A DNA stretch of 23,095 nt, from assembly GCA_052035915.1 (NCBI GenBank), contig JBPOHE010000037.1:1-23095 (forward strand), in the 5' to 3' direction. The translations under genes and the position numbers were made by a program. Numbering within the stretch: the stretch's first letter is position 1; each line of letters starts with the position of its first letter. The notes under the pieces were generated by a model. The model saw only the letters and a program-made list of their open reading frames with translations. It made no database searches and was not told where the DNA came from. Of this stretch, positions 13,839 to 22,508 are shown piece after piece. This DNA comes from JBPOHE01 sp052035915. Its GTDB lineage: Bacteria > Pseudomonadota > Gammaproteobacteria > Chromatiales > Chromatiaceae.

Positions 13839-15266
13839 GTGAAAATCGTCATCCTTGGTGCCGGCCAGGTCGGCAGTTCCGTTGCGGAAAACCTCGTCTC
13901 TGAAGCCAATGACATCACCGTGGTCGACACGGATCTGGATCGCCTGGCGGCCTTGCAGGATCGCCTGGACCTGCGCACCGTGGTTGGTAATGCCTCCTCG
14001 CCCTCGGTGCTGCGCCAGGCGGGAGCGGAGGACGCCGAACTCCTGATCGCCGTCACCCAGAGCGACCAGACCAACCTCTGCGCCTGCCGTATCGCCGCCT
14101 CTCTGTTCAATGTGCCGACCCGCATCGCCAGACTGCGGGCACAGGATTACGCCGAATTTCCCCAGTTGCTCGACGAGAACAACTTCGCCGTCGACTTCAG
14201 TATCTGCCCGGAACAGATCGTCACCGATTACATCGCCAAGCTGATCGAATTCCCCGAGGCGCTGCAAGTGCTCGAATTCGCCGACGGCCTGGTGAGTCTG
14301 GTGGCGGTGCGCGCCTCCCAGGGCAGTCCCATGGTGGGCAAACCCCTGGGGGATCTACGCAAGCACCTGCCCAAGGTGGATGCGCGCATCGCCGCTATCT
14401 ACCGCAAGGATCAGCCCATCATCCCCGAGGGCCGGACCTTCATTGAGACCGGCGACGAGGTGTTTTGCCTGGCGGCGACCGAGAATATCCGCACCGTCAT
14501 GGCCGAGCTGCACGAGCGCGACAAGCCGGTCAAGCGCATCATGATCGCCGGTGGCGGGAATATCGGTTTTCGTCTTGCCATGGCCATCGAGACCAAATAT
14601 CGCGTGAAGGTGATCGAATTCAACAAGCGTCGCGCCGAGTTTCTCGCCAGCCATCTACAGGAAGCCCTGGTGCTCCAAGGCGACGCCACGGATGAAGGTC
14701 TTCTGGAGCGCGAGAACATCGAGGACATGGATCTTTTTCTCGCCCTCACCAATGACGACGAGAACAACATCATGTCCTGTCTGCTGGCCAAGCGCATGGG
14801 CGCCCGCCATGTGCTGGCGCTGATCAACCGCCATGCCTACGCCGATCTGGTGCAGGCCGATCGCATCGACATCGCCATCTCACCGGCCCAGATCTCCATC
14901 GGCTCCTTGCTGGCCCATGTGCGACGGGGCGATGTCGCCGAGGTCCACAGCCTGCGCCGCGGCGCCGCCGAGGCTTTGGAACTGGTGGCCCACGGCGACC
15001 GCAAGACCTCCAAGGTGGTGGGCCGCCGCATCGACGAACTGGACCTGCCCCGGGGCGCCACCATCGGCGCCCTCCTCCGGCGCAAGACTCCCCCGCCACC
15101 CGGCGGGAACGGCTCAACTCCCCTCCAACGCGAGGATATCAAGGTGGTGGTGGCCCACCATGACACCATCATCGAACCCGAGGATCACGTCATCATCTTC
15201 GTGGTCAACAGAAAACTGGTGCCCAAGGTCGAACGCCTGTTCCAGGTCGGATTCGGCTTCTTTTAG
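13839..15266 (+). CDS. trkA: TrkA, cytosolic regulatory subunit of Trk potassium uptake
   Basis: This protein binds NAD(H)/ATP and gates the TrkH channel from the cytoplasm. It has 475 residues (E. coli 458) and two RCK halves. The first Rossmann motif GAGQVG is at 7-12 and the second GGGNIG at 238-243, each followed by a TrkA-C domain. The GTG at 13839 is the only start that keeps the N-terminal KIVILGAGQVG intact. A Shine-Dalgarno site is not obvious. The second TrkA-C domain carries an insertion of about 15-20 residues, RKTPPPPGGNGSTPLQRED, within a loop at about 414-433, which accounts for the extra length. It is first of a three-gene operon with two trkH genes 19 bp and then 13 bp apart. 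The 745-bp non-coding region upstream contains repeat copy 2. Confidence 0.95.
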   Translation: MKIVILGAGQVGSSVAENLVSEANDITVVDTDLDRLAALQDRLDLRTVVGNASSPSVLRQAGAEDAELLIAVTQSDQTNLCACRIAASLFNVPTRIARLRAQDYAEFPQLLDENNFAVDFSICPEQIVTDYIAKLIEFPEALQVLEFADGLVSLVAVRASQGSPMVGKPLGDLRKHLPKVDARIAAIYRKDQPIIPEGRTFIETGDEVFCLAATENIRTVMAELHERDKPVKRIMIAGGGNIGFRLAMAIETKYRVKVIEFNKRRAEFLASHLQEALVLQGDATDEGLLERENIEDMDLFLALTNDDENNIMSCLLAKRMGARHVLALINRHAYADLVQADRIDIAISPAQISIGSLLAHVRRGDVAEVHSLRRGAAEALELVAHGDRKTSKVVGRRIDELDLPRGATIGALLRRKTPPPPGGNGSTPLQREDIKVVVAHHDTIIEPEDHVIIFVVNRKLVPKVERLFQVGFGFF

Positions 15267-15285
15267 CCTTTGATTCGGCGCACCC

Positions 15286-16743
15286 ATGAATCGCCTCGCG
15301 CCAGTCCTGCATGTCTTTTCCCTCATCATGCTGCTGTTCAGCCTGACCATGCTCGTCCCCCTGGCACTCTCTTGGGGGCTGCGGGATGGAGCCGAAAAGG
15401 CGTATGACGAGGCCTTTTTGCTCGCCCTGGGGTCAGGGGCGCTGCTTTGGCTGCTTACCTTCAGGGTCAAACGCGAACTCCAGGCCTGGGACGGTTTTCT
15501 GCTGGTGGCCCTGGTCTGGCTGGTGTTGCCGGCCATGGGGGCGGTGCCCCTCTATGTCTTTCTCCCACAGCTTTCATGGGCCGATGCCTATTTCGAGTCC
15601 GTCTCGGGTCTGACCGCCACCGGCGCCACCGTCCTTTCCGGACTGGATAAACTACCGGCCTCCATCAACTTCTGGCGTCATCAGCTCCACTGGATGGGGG
15701 GCCTGGGGGTGATCGTGCTCGCCGTCGCCATCCTGCCGTTGTTGGGGATCGGCGGCCGGCAGTTGTTCAAGGCCGAGACCCCGGGGCCGATGAAGGATGC
15801 CAAGCTGACCCCTCGCATCGCCGAGACCGCTAAGGGGCTGTGGTTCGTCTATGTCTTCCTGACCCTGGCCTGCCTGCTGGCTTACCACTTCGCCGGCATG
15901 TCCTGGCTGGACGCCATCATGCACGCCTTCAGCACCCTGGCGCTGGGCGGCTTTTCCTCGGTGGACGCCAGCCTCGGCCATTTCGATTCCCTGGCCATCG
16001 AGTTGATCGCCATCTTTTTCGCCCTGCTGGCGGGCATGAATTTCGCCACCCATTTTCTTGCCTGGCGGCAGAAGAGCCTGCGCGCCTATCTGTTCGATGG
16101 AGAGCTGCCTTATTACCTCCTGGTGCTGGGGGCGAGCAGCCTGCTCATCGCCTGGTACATCTGGCTGAAGGGGGTCTATCCGGATTTCTTCGAGGCGCTA
16201 CGCCACTCCGCCTTTCATACCGTCTCGGTGGCTACCTCGCTCGGCATGGTGACCCAGGATTACGCCCAGTGGCCTTATTTCGTCCCCTTCTGGATGCTGT
16301 TCCTGGGCAGCTTCGCCGTGTGTTCCGGCTCGACCGGCGGCGGCATCAAGATGATGCGGGCCATCATCCTCTACAAGCAGGTGTTCCGCGAGTTCGTGCG
16401 TTCCATCCATCCCAACGCGGTCTATCCGGTGAAATTGGGAAGGGAGACCCTGTCCACCCAGATCCTGTTCGCCGTGTTGGCCTTCGCCTTTCTCTATATG
16501 GTGAGCATCGTCAGTCTGACCCTGATCCTGAGCGCCACCGAACTCGACATCATTACCGCCTTCTCCGCCGTGGTCGCCTGTCTCAACAACACCGGACCCG
16601 GTCTGGGCGCGGTGGGACCGGCCTCCAATTTCGGTGTGCTCACCGATCTCCAGACCTGGTTTTGCAGCTTCACCATGCTGCTCGGCCGTCTGGAGATCTT
16701 CACCCTGCTGGTGGTGATGAACTTTACCTTCTGGAAAAACTGA
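15286..16743 (+). CDS. trkH: TrkH potassium channel subunit, first paralog
   Basis: This is an inner-membrane K+ uptake subunit of the TrkH/KtrB family, 485 residues, built of four M1-P-M2 repeats. The selectivity loops carry their central glycines: P1 TATGAT (G113), P2 ALGGFSS (about residue 222), P3 ATSLGM (G320) and P4 NNTGPG (G437). P3 differs from the usual TTTGF-type loop, with S-L before the glycine and Met after it, unlike its neighbour. GSTGGGIKMMRAI is the conserved cytoplasmic loop that contacts the ring of TrkA. The ATG is 19 bp after trkA. The next gene encodes a close paralog of almost the same length, so this is a tandem duplication. E. coli (TrkG/TrkH) and Halomonas (TrkH/TrkI) also keep two subunits served by one TrkA, but not adjacent in E. 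coli. Confidence 0.94.
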   Translation: MNRLAPVLHVFSLIMLLFSLTMLVPLALSWGLRDGAEKAYDEAFLLALGSGALLWLLTFRVKRELQAWDGFLLVALVWLVLPAMGAVPLYVFLPQLSWADAYFESVSGLTATGATVLSGLDKLPASINFWRHQLHWMGGLGVIVLAVAILPLLGIGGRQLFKAETPGPMKDAKLTPRIAETAKGLWFVYVFLTLACLLAYHFAGMSWLDAIMHAFSTLALGGFSSVDASLGHFDSLAIELIAIFFALLAGMNFATHFLAWRQKSLRAYLFDGELPYYLLVLGASSLLIAWYIWLKGVYPDFFEALRHSAFHTVSVATSLGMVTQDYAQWPYFVPFWMLFLGSFAVCSGSTGGGIKMMRAIILYKQVFREFVRSIHPNAVYPVKLGRETLSTQILFAVLAFAFLYMVSIVSLTLILSATELDIITAFSAVVACLNNTGPGLGAVGPASNFGVLTDLQTWFCSFTMLLGRLEIFTLLVVMNFTFWKN

Positions 16744-16756
16744 ATCAGGCACCCTC

Positions 16757-18217
16757 ATGTATCGTTACGTCGCCGTTTTCCGCGCCATTGCACTCATCCT
16801 GGCGATGTTCAGCGGCACCATGCTGGTGCCGGTGGCGTTTGCATTTTTTCTCGAGGATGGCGCCCAATCCGCCTTCGACGAGGCCTTTCTCATCACCCTG
16901 GGAGCGGCGGGGATCTGCTGGTTTCTCGCCCGGGGCAAGGCCCGGGAGCTGCAGATCAAGGACGGCTTTCTCTTGGTGGTGCTGGCCTGGACCGGGGTGC
17001 CGGCCTTCGCCGCCATCCCGCTGATGATCTATTTCTGGCCGCAACTGAGCTTTACCGACGCCTATTTCGAGACCGTCTCCGGCATGACCACCACCGGGGC
17101 CACGGTGATCAGCGGGCTCGATCAGCTCCCCTTCTCCATCAATCTCTGGCGCGGCGAGCTGGTCTGGCTCGGCGGCATGGGTGTGATCGTCTTGGCGGTG
17201 GCCATCCTGCCGCTGTTGGGTGTCGGCGGACGCCAGATGTTCAAGGCCGAGTCCCCCGGGCCGATGAAGGAATCCAAGCTCACCCCACGCATGGCGGAAA
17301 CGGCCAAAGGGCTCTGGGCGGTCTACGGGATCATCAGCCTGTCTTGTTTTCTGGCTTGCTGGGCGGCCGGCATGAGCTGGCAGGACGCCCTGATCCACCT
17401 GGGTCCCATCATGGGGCTGGGCGGCTTTTCCAGCCATGATTCCAGCTTTGGCTACTTCGACTCGGTGCCCATCGAGATCGCCACCACGGTGTTCATGTAC
17501 CTCGCCGGCATGAACTTCGCCACCCATTTTCTCGCCCTGCACGGCAAGAGTTTGTCCCCCTACCGGGCGGATCCCGAGGTGGGCTGGTATCTCGGCGTGC
17601 TGATCGCCAGCGTTCTCGTCATCGCCTTTTTTCTCTGGTACCACGGCACCTACGACAACTTCTGGACCGCGTTGCGGTTCTCCAGCTTCAATGTGGTCTC
17701 CATCGCCACCACCACCGGCTTCGCCAGCACCGACTACGCGCTCTGGCCCATCTTCGCCCCGCTGTGGATGATTTTTCTCTCCAGCTTCGCCACCTGTGCC
17801 GGCTCTACCGGCGGCGGCATCAAGATGATCCGCGCCATCATCCTCTACAAGCAGACCTTCCGCGAGATCCTGCGCTCCATGCACCCTAACGTGGTGCGCC
17901 CAATCAAGGTTGGCGGCGAGGACGTGCCCAATAACATCGTCTTCGCCGTGCTGGCCTTCGGTTTCATGTACATGGCCATCATTGTCTCCCTGACCCTGGC
18001 GCTGGCTTTCAGCGGTCTCGACATCGTCACCGCCTTCTCCGCTATCGTCGCCACCCTGAACAACATGGGTCCCGGCCTCAACCTCGTAGGGCCGTCCACC
18101 ACCTATGCCGTGCTCACCGACTTCCAGACCTGGGTTTGCACCATCGCCATGCTGCTCGGGCGTTTGGAGATCTTCACCCTGCTGGTGGTGCTGAGCCCGG
18201 CCTTCTGGCGGAAGTAG
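16757..18217 (+). CDS. trkH: TrkH potassium channel subunit, second paralog
   Basis: This 486-residue inner-membrane K+ uptake subunit is colinear with the preceding TrkH throughout, for example in the shared GVIVLAVAILPLLG block. Filter loops are P1 TTTGAT (G114), P2 GLGGFSS, P3 ATTTGFAS (G321) and P4 NNMGPG (G438). P3 here is the canonical form, so this copy is more likely the standard K+-selective subunit. GSTGGGIKMIRAIILYKQ is shared with the first copy. The ATG is 13 bp after the upstream stop, so the genes are cotranscribed with trkA. Differences are spread along the whole length, which indicates an old duplication, not a recent one. It converges with lptG, and repeat copy 3 lies between them. 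Confidence 0.94.
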   Translation: MYRYVAVFRAIALILAMFSGTMLVPVAFAFFLEDGAQSAFDEAFLITLGAAGICWFLARGKARELQIKDGFLLVVLAWTGVPAFAAIPLMIYFWPQLSFTDAYFETVSGMTTTGATVISGLDQLPFSINLWRGELVWLGGMGVIVLAVAILPLLGVGGRQMFKAESPGPMKESKLTPRMAETAKGLWAVYGIISLSCFLACWAAGMSWQDALIHLGPIMGLGGFSSHDSSFGYFDSVPIEIATTVFMYLAGMNFATHFLALHGKSLSPYRADPEVGWYLGVLIASVLVIAFFLWYHGTYDNFWTALRFSSFNVVSIATTTGFASTDYALWPIFAPLWMIFLSSFATCAGSTGGGIKMIRAIILYKQTFREILRSMHPNVVRPIKVGGEDVPNNIVFAVLAFGFMYMAIIVSLTLALAFSGLDIVTAFSAIVATLNNMGPGLNLVGPSTTYAVLTDFQTWVCTIAMLLGRLEIFTLLVVLSPAFWRK

Positions 18218-18325
18218 GGGCGCGGACCCATCGCCGGTTTGGGTTGGAGAGGCTCGGCGGGCTGAATCGACCCTCGCACCGCTTGGTGTGAGCGCAACCC
18301 TGAGGATTCGCTCATCGCCAGCGAA

Positions 18326-18412
18326 CCGGGCCTCGGCTGAAAATGACCATTTTTCGTTCTTCTAAAGAGAACAATGGCCTTATTGAAGCAGTATTGTTCT
18401 CCTTTAGAGAAC
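18326..18412 (-). repeat. Dispersed palindromic intergenic repeat, copy 3 (87-bp core, inverted)
   Basis: This is the reverse-complement orientation of copies 1 and 2. GTTCT-N7-AGAAC palindromes lie at 18396-18412 and 18356-18372 (starts 40 bp apart). The conserved arm GAAAAATGGTCATTTTC then GCCGAGGCCCGG ends at 18326, exactly 46 bp beyond the start of the second palindrome as in the other copies. The outer 30-bp left arm seen in copies 1 and 2 is not conserved here. Instead CGACC (18419-18423) / GGTCG (18431-18435) forms a small hairpin. It sits between the convergent trkH and lptG genes, where it could end transcription from both sides (inference). Apart from this the 291-bp gap holds nothing I recognise. 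Confidence 0.85.
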
Positions 18413-18508
18413 AATACTCGACCGGACGGCGGTCGGGATATCGGGGATCAAGCGACTCGTGCCGGGCCAGGGTCAGGCCGGTGCGATCCCCCTGAGCTTG
18501 TCTCCGCC

Positions 18509-19570
18509 TCAGACCCTGTGGCTCGCCCACAAGGCCACGCCCAGACAGAGCAGGCCGGGAAAGGTCGAGGCGAACAGGGGGTCGAGATTGAAAACGATCG
18601 CCAGATCGGCAAAGGCGCGGTTGAGCAGCAGAAAGCTGGTTCCCAGGAGAGCGCCCGCCAGCATCCGCGGGCCCACGCCGGCGACCCGTAGGTTGCCCAT
18701 GACGAAGGGCACGGAGAGAAAGAGCATGACAAAGATGATCATCGGGGTGAGGACCCGGTTCCAGAACGCCACCTCGTAGTGGGCGGCCTGTTGTCCGTTG
18801 TCGCGCAGGAAAAGGATGTACCTGTAGAGCCCCCAGGACGGCAGGGCCATGGGATCGATAACGAGAAACTTCACCAGCACCGGGTCGAAGAAGGAGGTCC
18901 AGACGGCCTTGTCCAGATGACGGCTGCGCACCTCCGTCGGCGTGAATTCGCTTTGGGAGACATCCTCGATCAGCCATTTGTCGTCCTCCAGCCGGGCGCT
19001 GCCGGCATGGGTCACCATGCGCAAATGTTGTTCGGCGTCATATTCGTAGAGATAGACATCTCCAAGTCGGCCGGCGGGCAGGATGCGGCGGATATTCACA
19101 TAGGTGTTCCCGTCCCTGGCCCAGAAGCCGTATTTGGTCTTGAGCACCAATTGCCCGTACTGGGCCTCGGATCGCCATTGCTGCGCCAGATTGGTCGCCT
19201 CCGGGGCGATGAGGTCGCTGATCAGCATGGCGAGAGCGGCGAGGACGACCCCACCCTTGAGGGTGGAACCCACGATCCGCGCCAGCGAGATACCGCTGGC
19301 GCGCATGGCGATGAGTTCGCTGTGTCTGGCCAGGATTCCCAAGCCGAAAAGACTGCCCAGCAGGGTGGCGACGGGAAAGACCTCCGCCGCATACCTGGGG
19401 ATCTGCAAGGCCACGTATAGCAAGACATCGCTGATCCCGTATTGCCCCTTGCCCACCTCCTCGATCTCGTTTTCCAGTTCCGGCAGGGCGAATAGACTGA
19501 TGAGCACCGCCAGCATTCCCAGGGTGCCGAGGATGACGTAGCGGGCGATATAGCGGTCGATCCGGTTCAT
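18509..19570 (-). CDS. lptG: LptG, LPS export ABC permease
   Basis: This is an inner-membrane subunit of LptB2FG, which extracts lipopolysaccharide from the inner membrane and feeds it to the LptC-LptA bridge. It has 353 residues (E. coli 360). It opens MNRIDRYIARYV, then one helix. A cytoplasmic coupling segment, with SELIAMRASGISLARI, the conserved LptF/G motif that docks LptB, lies at about 83-98. Further helices, a periplasmic beta-jellyroll domain at about 130-265, and three C-terminal helices follow. I chose the ATG at 19570 because it overlaps the lptF stop as ATGA and has GGAGGG upstream. The longer frame to 19672 is inside lptF. It is second in the lptF-lptG operon, convergent with trkH. 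Confidence 0.93.
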   Translation of the reverse strand: MNRIDRYIARYVILGTLGMLAVLISLFALPELENEIEEVGKGQYGISDVLLYVALQIPRYAAEVFPVATLLGSLFGLGILARHSELIAMRASGISLARIVGSTLKGGVVLAALAMLISDLIAPEATNLAQQWRSEAQYGQLVLKTKYGFWARDGNTYVNIRRILPAGRLGDVYLYEYDAEQHLRMVTHAGSARLEDDKWLIEDVSQSEFTPTEVRSRHLDKAVWTSFFDPVLVKFLVIDPMALPSWGLYRYILFLRDNGQQAAHYEVAFWNRVLTPMIIFVMLFLSVPFVMGNLRVAGVGPRMLAGALLGTSFLLLNRAFADLAIVFNLDPLFASTFPGLLCLGVALWASHRV

Positions 19571-20673
19571 CTCCGCCGCCCTCCAAGCCTGGCGCGCCAG
19601 CTGCCCCCGACCCCGGATTGCAGGAGCAGCATCATGGCCGCCAGGAGGAACATCGCGGCCGGCACCCACCATAATCCCAACCAGGCGGGGGTGATCTTGT
19701 CTTCCATGAGGGTAAAGGAGACCCCCTGGAGGTTGAGAAAGAGGAAATAGACCACGAAGGCGAGCACCATGCGCCCGAAGATCCCCTGTCGCGGTTGAGA
19801 GCGCGCCAAAGGCAGGGCGAGGACGGCAAAGGCGAGCACCAGCAGGGGTTGGATCAAACGATACTGGGCCTCGGCCTGTTCCCGGATGTCCGACGAGGCC
19901 AGCAACTGCCGGGTGGGCAGGGCCTTGCGGAGCTGGCGCAGGGGTTCGGAGCGCCCCTCGCTGACACGCACCGAATAGCGTCGAAAGCTCCCGATCCTGT
20001 AGTCATTCTGCCCCGGGGTGCCTTCGTAGCGACGCCCGTTCTCCAGTACCACATAGACATCGTTGCTGGCGGGGTCCACATCGAGATAGCCCGTCCGCGC
20101 CGAGACCAGCCCGATCCGCCCCTGTTCGCGGTTCTGCACAAAGATGTTGCGCATCCGTTTCTGCTCGAAATCCATCTGCTCGATATAGACCACCGTGTCT
20201 CCCCGGGGAGATTCATTGAAGCGCCCCGGACTGAGGCTGTTCAGCGCCGCCACCGTGCCCGTGGCCTGTTGCTTGAGGAGCTGGATCATGCGATTGCCCC
20301 AGGGCAGCACATCGGCCGCCAGCCAGGCGACCAGCAGGGCCACCGGAAGCGCCGCCGCCAGCACCGAGCGGAACATCCGCAAGGGTCCCAGCCCACAGCC
20401 TTCCATGATCATGATCTCGCTGTCACGATACATCCGCCCCAGACTGAGCAGCACGCTGAAGAATACCGCCGCCGGGATCAGGAGCGCCAACACCCGCACC
20501 ATCTCGATGGCGATCACCTCGAAGAGGATGCTGGAAGGCAGGTTCCCGGCCGCGACCTTTTCCAGGTAGCGGACGAAATTGCTACCGAGCACGATCAACA
20601 CCAGGACGAGGATAAAGGCCGCCAGCGTCTTCAGGGTTTCCGCGAGCACATAACGGTCGAAGATGGTGATCAT
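19567..20673 (-). CDS. lptF: LptF, LPS export ABC permease
   Basis: This is the partner of LptG in the LPS extractor, 368 residues (E. coli 366). The N-terminal ITIFDRYVLAETLKTL is typical of LptF, followed by a first helix. SLGRMYRDSEIMIMEGCG (about 72-89) is the coupling-helix motif. A periplasmic jellyroll follows, then C-terminal helices around LALPLARSQPRQGIFGRM. The order lptF-lptG with pepA divergent is the standard gammaproteobacterial arrangement. The start ATG at 20673 is the natural one. No strong -10/-35 pair was found in the shared 328-bp upstream region. The product is essential in most LPS-bearing bacteria. Confidence 0.94.
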   Translation of the reverse strand: MITIFDRYVLAETLKTLAAFILVLVLIVLGSNFVRYLEKVAAGNLPSSILFEVIAIEMVRVLALLIPAAVFFSVLLSLGRMYRDSEIMIMEGCGLGPLRMFRSVLAAALPVALLVAWLAADVLPWGNRMIQLLKQQATGTVAALNSLSPGRFNESPRGDTVVYIEQMDFEQKRMRNIFVQNREQGRIGLVSARTGYLDVDPASNDVYVVLENGRRYEGTPGQNDYRIGSFRRYSVRVSEGRSEPLRQLRKALPTRQLLASSDIREQAEAQYRLIQPLLVLAFAVLALPLARSQPRQGIFGRMVLAFVVYFLFLNLQGVSFTLMEDKITPAWLGLWWVPAAMFLLAAMMLLLQSGVGGSWRARLGGRRR

Positions 20674-21001
20674 GCCCGGCTCATAAGGATAGGGGAGAGA
20701 AAGGGGATCGTCCGCGCGGCAGCCCCGACTCCGGCGAGATGCTTGGTGGATCCCGGGGCCGGAATCGGTAGACTAGCGGCATGGGCGCGGCACATCCTAC
20801 ACGAAAAGCGACAGCGGCGGGAAACCCGGCCTGGCCTGTGGTGCCGCGGATCTCGTGCCCGTTCCGGAAGCCCCGCTCCCGGAGAGGCTCCAACAGCTCA
20901 TCTCCATCCCCAAGATATCGACCAGGCCGGGCGCACCCCTGACACCGGGAACCCGTCTCCGATGCGTCCGGCTTCGGTCCCACAACTCATGAGGAAACCC
21001 C
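20674..21001. other. 328-bp divergent intergenic region between lptF and pepA
   Basis: No gene is supported. Promoters for both directions should lie here, but only isolated boxes are visible. TAGACT at 20769-20774 is a possible plus-strand -10, with TTGGTG 20 bp upstream, a spacing too wide to trust. CGCGGCAC (20786-20793) and GTGCCGCG (20841-20848) form an 8-bp inverted repeat around about 47 bp, of unknown meaning. Confidence 0.4.
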
Positions 21002-22501
21002 ATGGAATTCAGTGTCAGCCGTAAAGACCCCTCCCAGGTGAAAGTGGATTGCCTGGTGCTCGGGGTCTTCGCCAAACGCCAGCTCTCCGCCGGGGCGCAG
21101 GCCCTTCCCCAGGCCACCCAGGAGTATCTCCAACAAGTGCTCAAGCATGGGGATATCGAAGGGGAACCGGGCCAGTCGCTTTTGCTCTATCAGGTCCCCG
21201 GCCTCGAGGCCCAACGCCTGTTGTTGGTCGGCGGCGGTAAGCTGGAGGAGCGCTCGGCGGCGAATTTCCGCAAGCTGATGGCTGGCGCCACCGCCCAACT
21301 GGAGGCCGGATACAGTGCCTCGGCGGCACTTCTGCTCAAGGGGCTCCCCCCGGATAGCGCCACCGGCTATCAAAGCGGAAGGGATCTCGTCATGGCGGCG
21401 GAAGAGGCGCTCTATCGCTTCACCCAGACGAAATCCCAGGTCGAGAAGCCCAGGCGTCCCTTGAAACGGCTACAGGTTCTGATCCCGGACAGCGCCGACG
21501 AGCCGGAGGTCAAACGCGGGCTGGAACATGGCCGCGCCATCGCCGCCGGTATGTCCCTGGCCAAGGATCTCGGCAACCTGCCGGGGAATATCTGTACCCC
21601 GAGCTATCTCGCCGACCAGGCGAAGGCCCTGGCCCAGGATGAAAAGGCCCTGGAGGTGACCATCCTGGAGGAAAAGGACATGGACAAGCTCGGCATGAAG
21701 TCCCTGCTCTCGGTCTCCCGGGGGAGCCGCCAGCCCCCCAAACTGATCCAGCTCGAATACCGGGGCGGTTCGGCCAGTGAAAAACCCGTCGTCCTGGTCG
21801 GCAAGGGGTTGACCTTCGATGCCGGCGGCATCTCCCTCAAACCCGCCCAGGCCATGGACGAGATGAAATACGACATGTGCGGCGGCGCCAGCGTGCTGGG
21901 CGTCATCAAGGCCTGTCTCCGACTGCAACTGCCCCTGAACCTGATCGGTGTGATCCCCTCTTCGGAGAACCTGCCCGACGGCAACGCCAACAAGCCCGGG
22001 GATATCGTCACCAGTATGTCGGGCCAGACCATCGAGATTCTCAATACCGATGCCGAGGGACGGCTGATCCTGTGCGACGCCCTCACCTACAGCGAACGAT
22101 TCAAACCCGCTGTCGTCATCGACATCGCCACCTTGACCGGCGCCTGCGTTGTCGCCCTCGGCAAGCACGCCTCCGGGCTCATGAGCCAGCAGGACGAACT
22201 CGCCGACGCCCTCATCAGCGCCGGCAACAGTATTGGCGACCGCGCCTGGCGCCTGCCGCTCTGGGAGGACTACCAGGAACAGTTGAAAAGCAACTTCGCC
22301 GACATGGCCAACGTCGGCGGCAAAGAGGCCGGCGCCATCACCGGCGCTTCTTTCCTCGCCCGCTTCACCAAGAAACTGAACTGGGCCCATCTGGATATCG
22401 CCGGTACCGCCTGGATCGGCGGTGATAAAAAAGGTGCCACCGGCCGGCCGGTCCCCTTGCTGATGGCCAATCTCCTCAATCGGGCCGCTCAGGGGAACTG
22501 A
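21002..22501 (+). CDS. pepA: Leucyl aminopeptidase PepA
   Basis: This is a cytosolic, hexameric, two-metal M17 aminopeptidase that removes N-terminal residues from peptides. In E. coli it also binds DNA in cer/xer recombination and carAB control. It has 499 residues (E. coli 503). The five metal ligands are visible: K268 and D273 in GKGLTFDAGG, D291 in KYDMCGG, and D350 and E352 in the family signature NTDAEGR. The N-terminal domain (about 1-170) and the catalytic C-terminal domain are complete. ATG at 21002 is preceded by GAGGAA. It is divergent from lptF and followed by holC after 7 bp, the conserved gammaproteobacterial arrangement. Confidence 0.95.
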   Translation: MEFSVSRKDPSQVKVDCLVLGVFAKRQLSAGAQALPQATQEYLQQVLKHGDIEGEPGQSLLLYQVPGLEAQRLLLVGGGKLEERSAANFRKLMAGATAQLEAGYSASAALLLKGLPPDSATGYQSGRDLVMAAEEALYRFTQTKSQVEKPRRPLKRLQVLIPDSADEPEVKRGLEHGRAIAAGMSLAKDLGNLPGNICTPSYLADQAKALAQDEKALEVTILEEKDMDKLGMKSLLSVSRGSRQPPKLIQLEYRGGSASEKPVVLVGKGLTFDAGGISLKPAQAMDEMKYDMCGGASVLGVIKACLRLQLPLNLIGVIPSSENLPDGNANKPGDIVTSMSGQTIEILNTDAEGRLILCDALTYSERFKPAVVIDIATLTGACVVALGKHASGLMSQQDELADALISAGNSIGDRAWRLPLWEDYQEQLKSNFADMANVGGKEAGAITGASFLARFTKKLNWAHLDIAGTAWIGGDKKGATGRPVPLLMANLLNRAAQGN

Positions 22502-22508
22502 AGCCGGG

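Noticed and set aside
15840..17024. Plus-strand open frame of 394 codons spanning both trkH genes
   Set aside because: It is out of frame with two intact TrkH proteins and its translation is Arg/Gly/Ser-rich, typical of a frame-shifted shadow.
16745..17884. Minus-strand frame of 379 codons opposite the second trkH
   Set aside because: It is antisense to a complete TrkH, has no signal or domain, and is a low-complexity Gly/His/Glu translation.
2286..18412. The repeated palindromes as a CRISPR array
   Set aside because: The copies are single, 5-11 kb apart and in mixed orientation, with no spacers and no cas genes.
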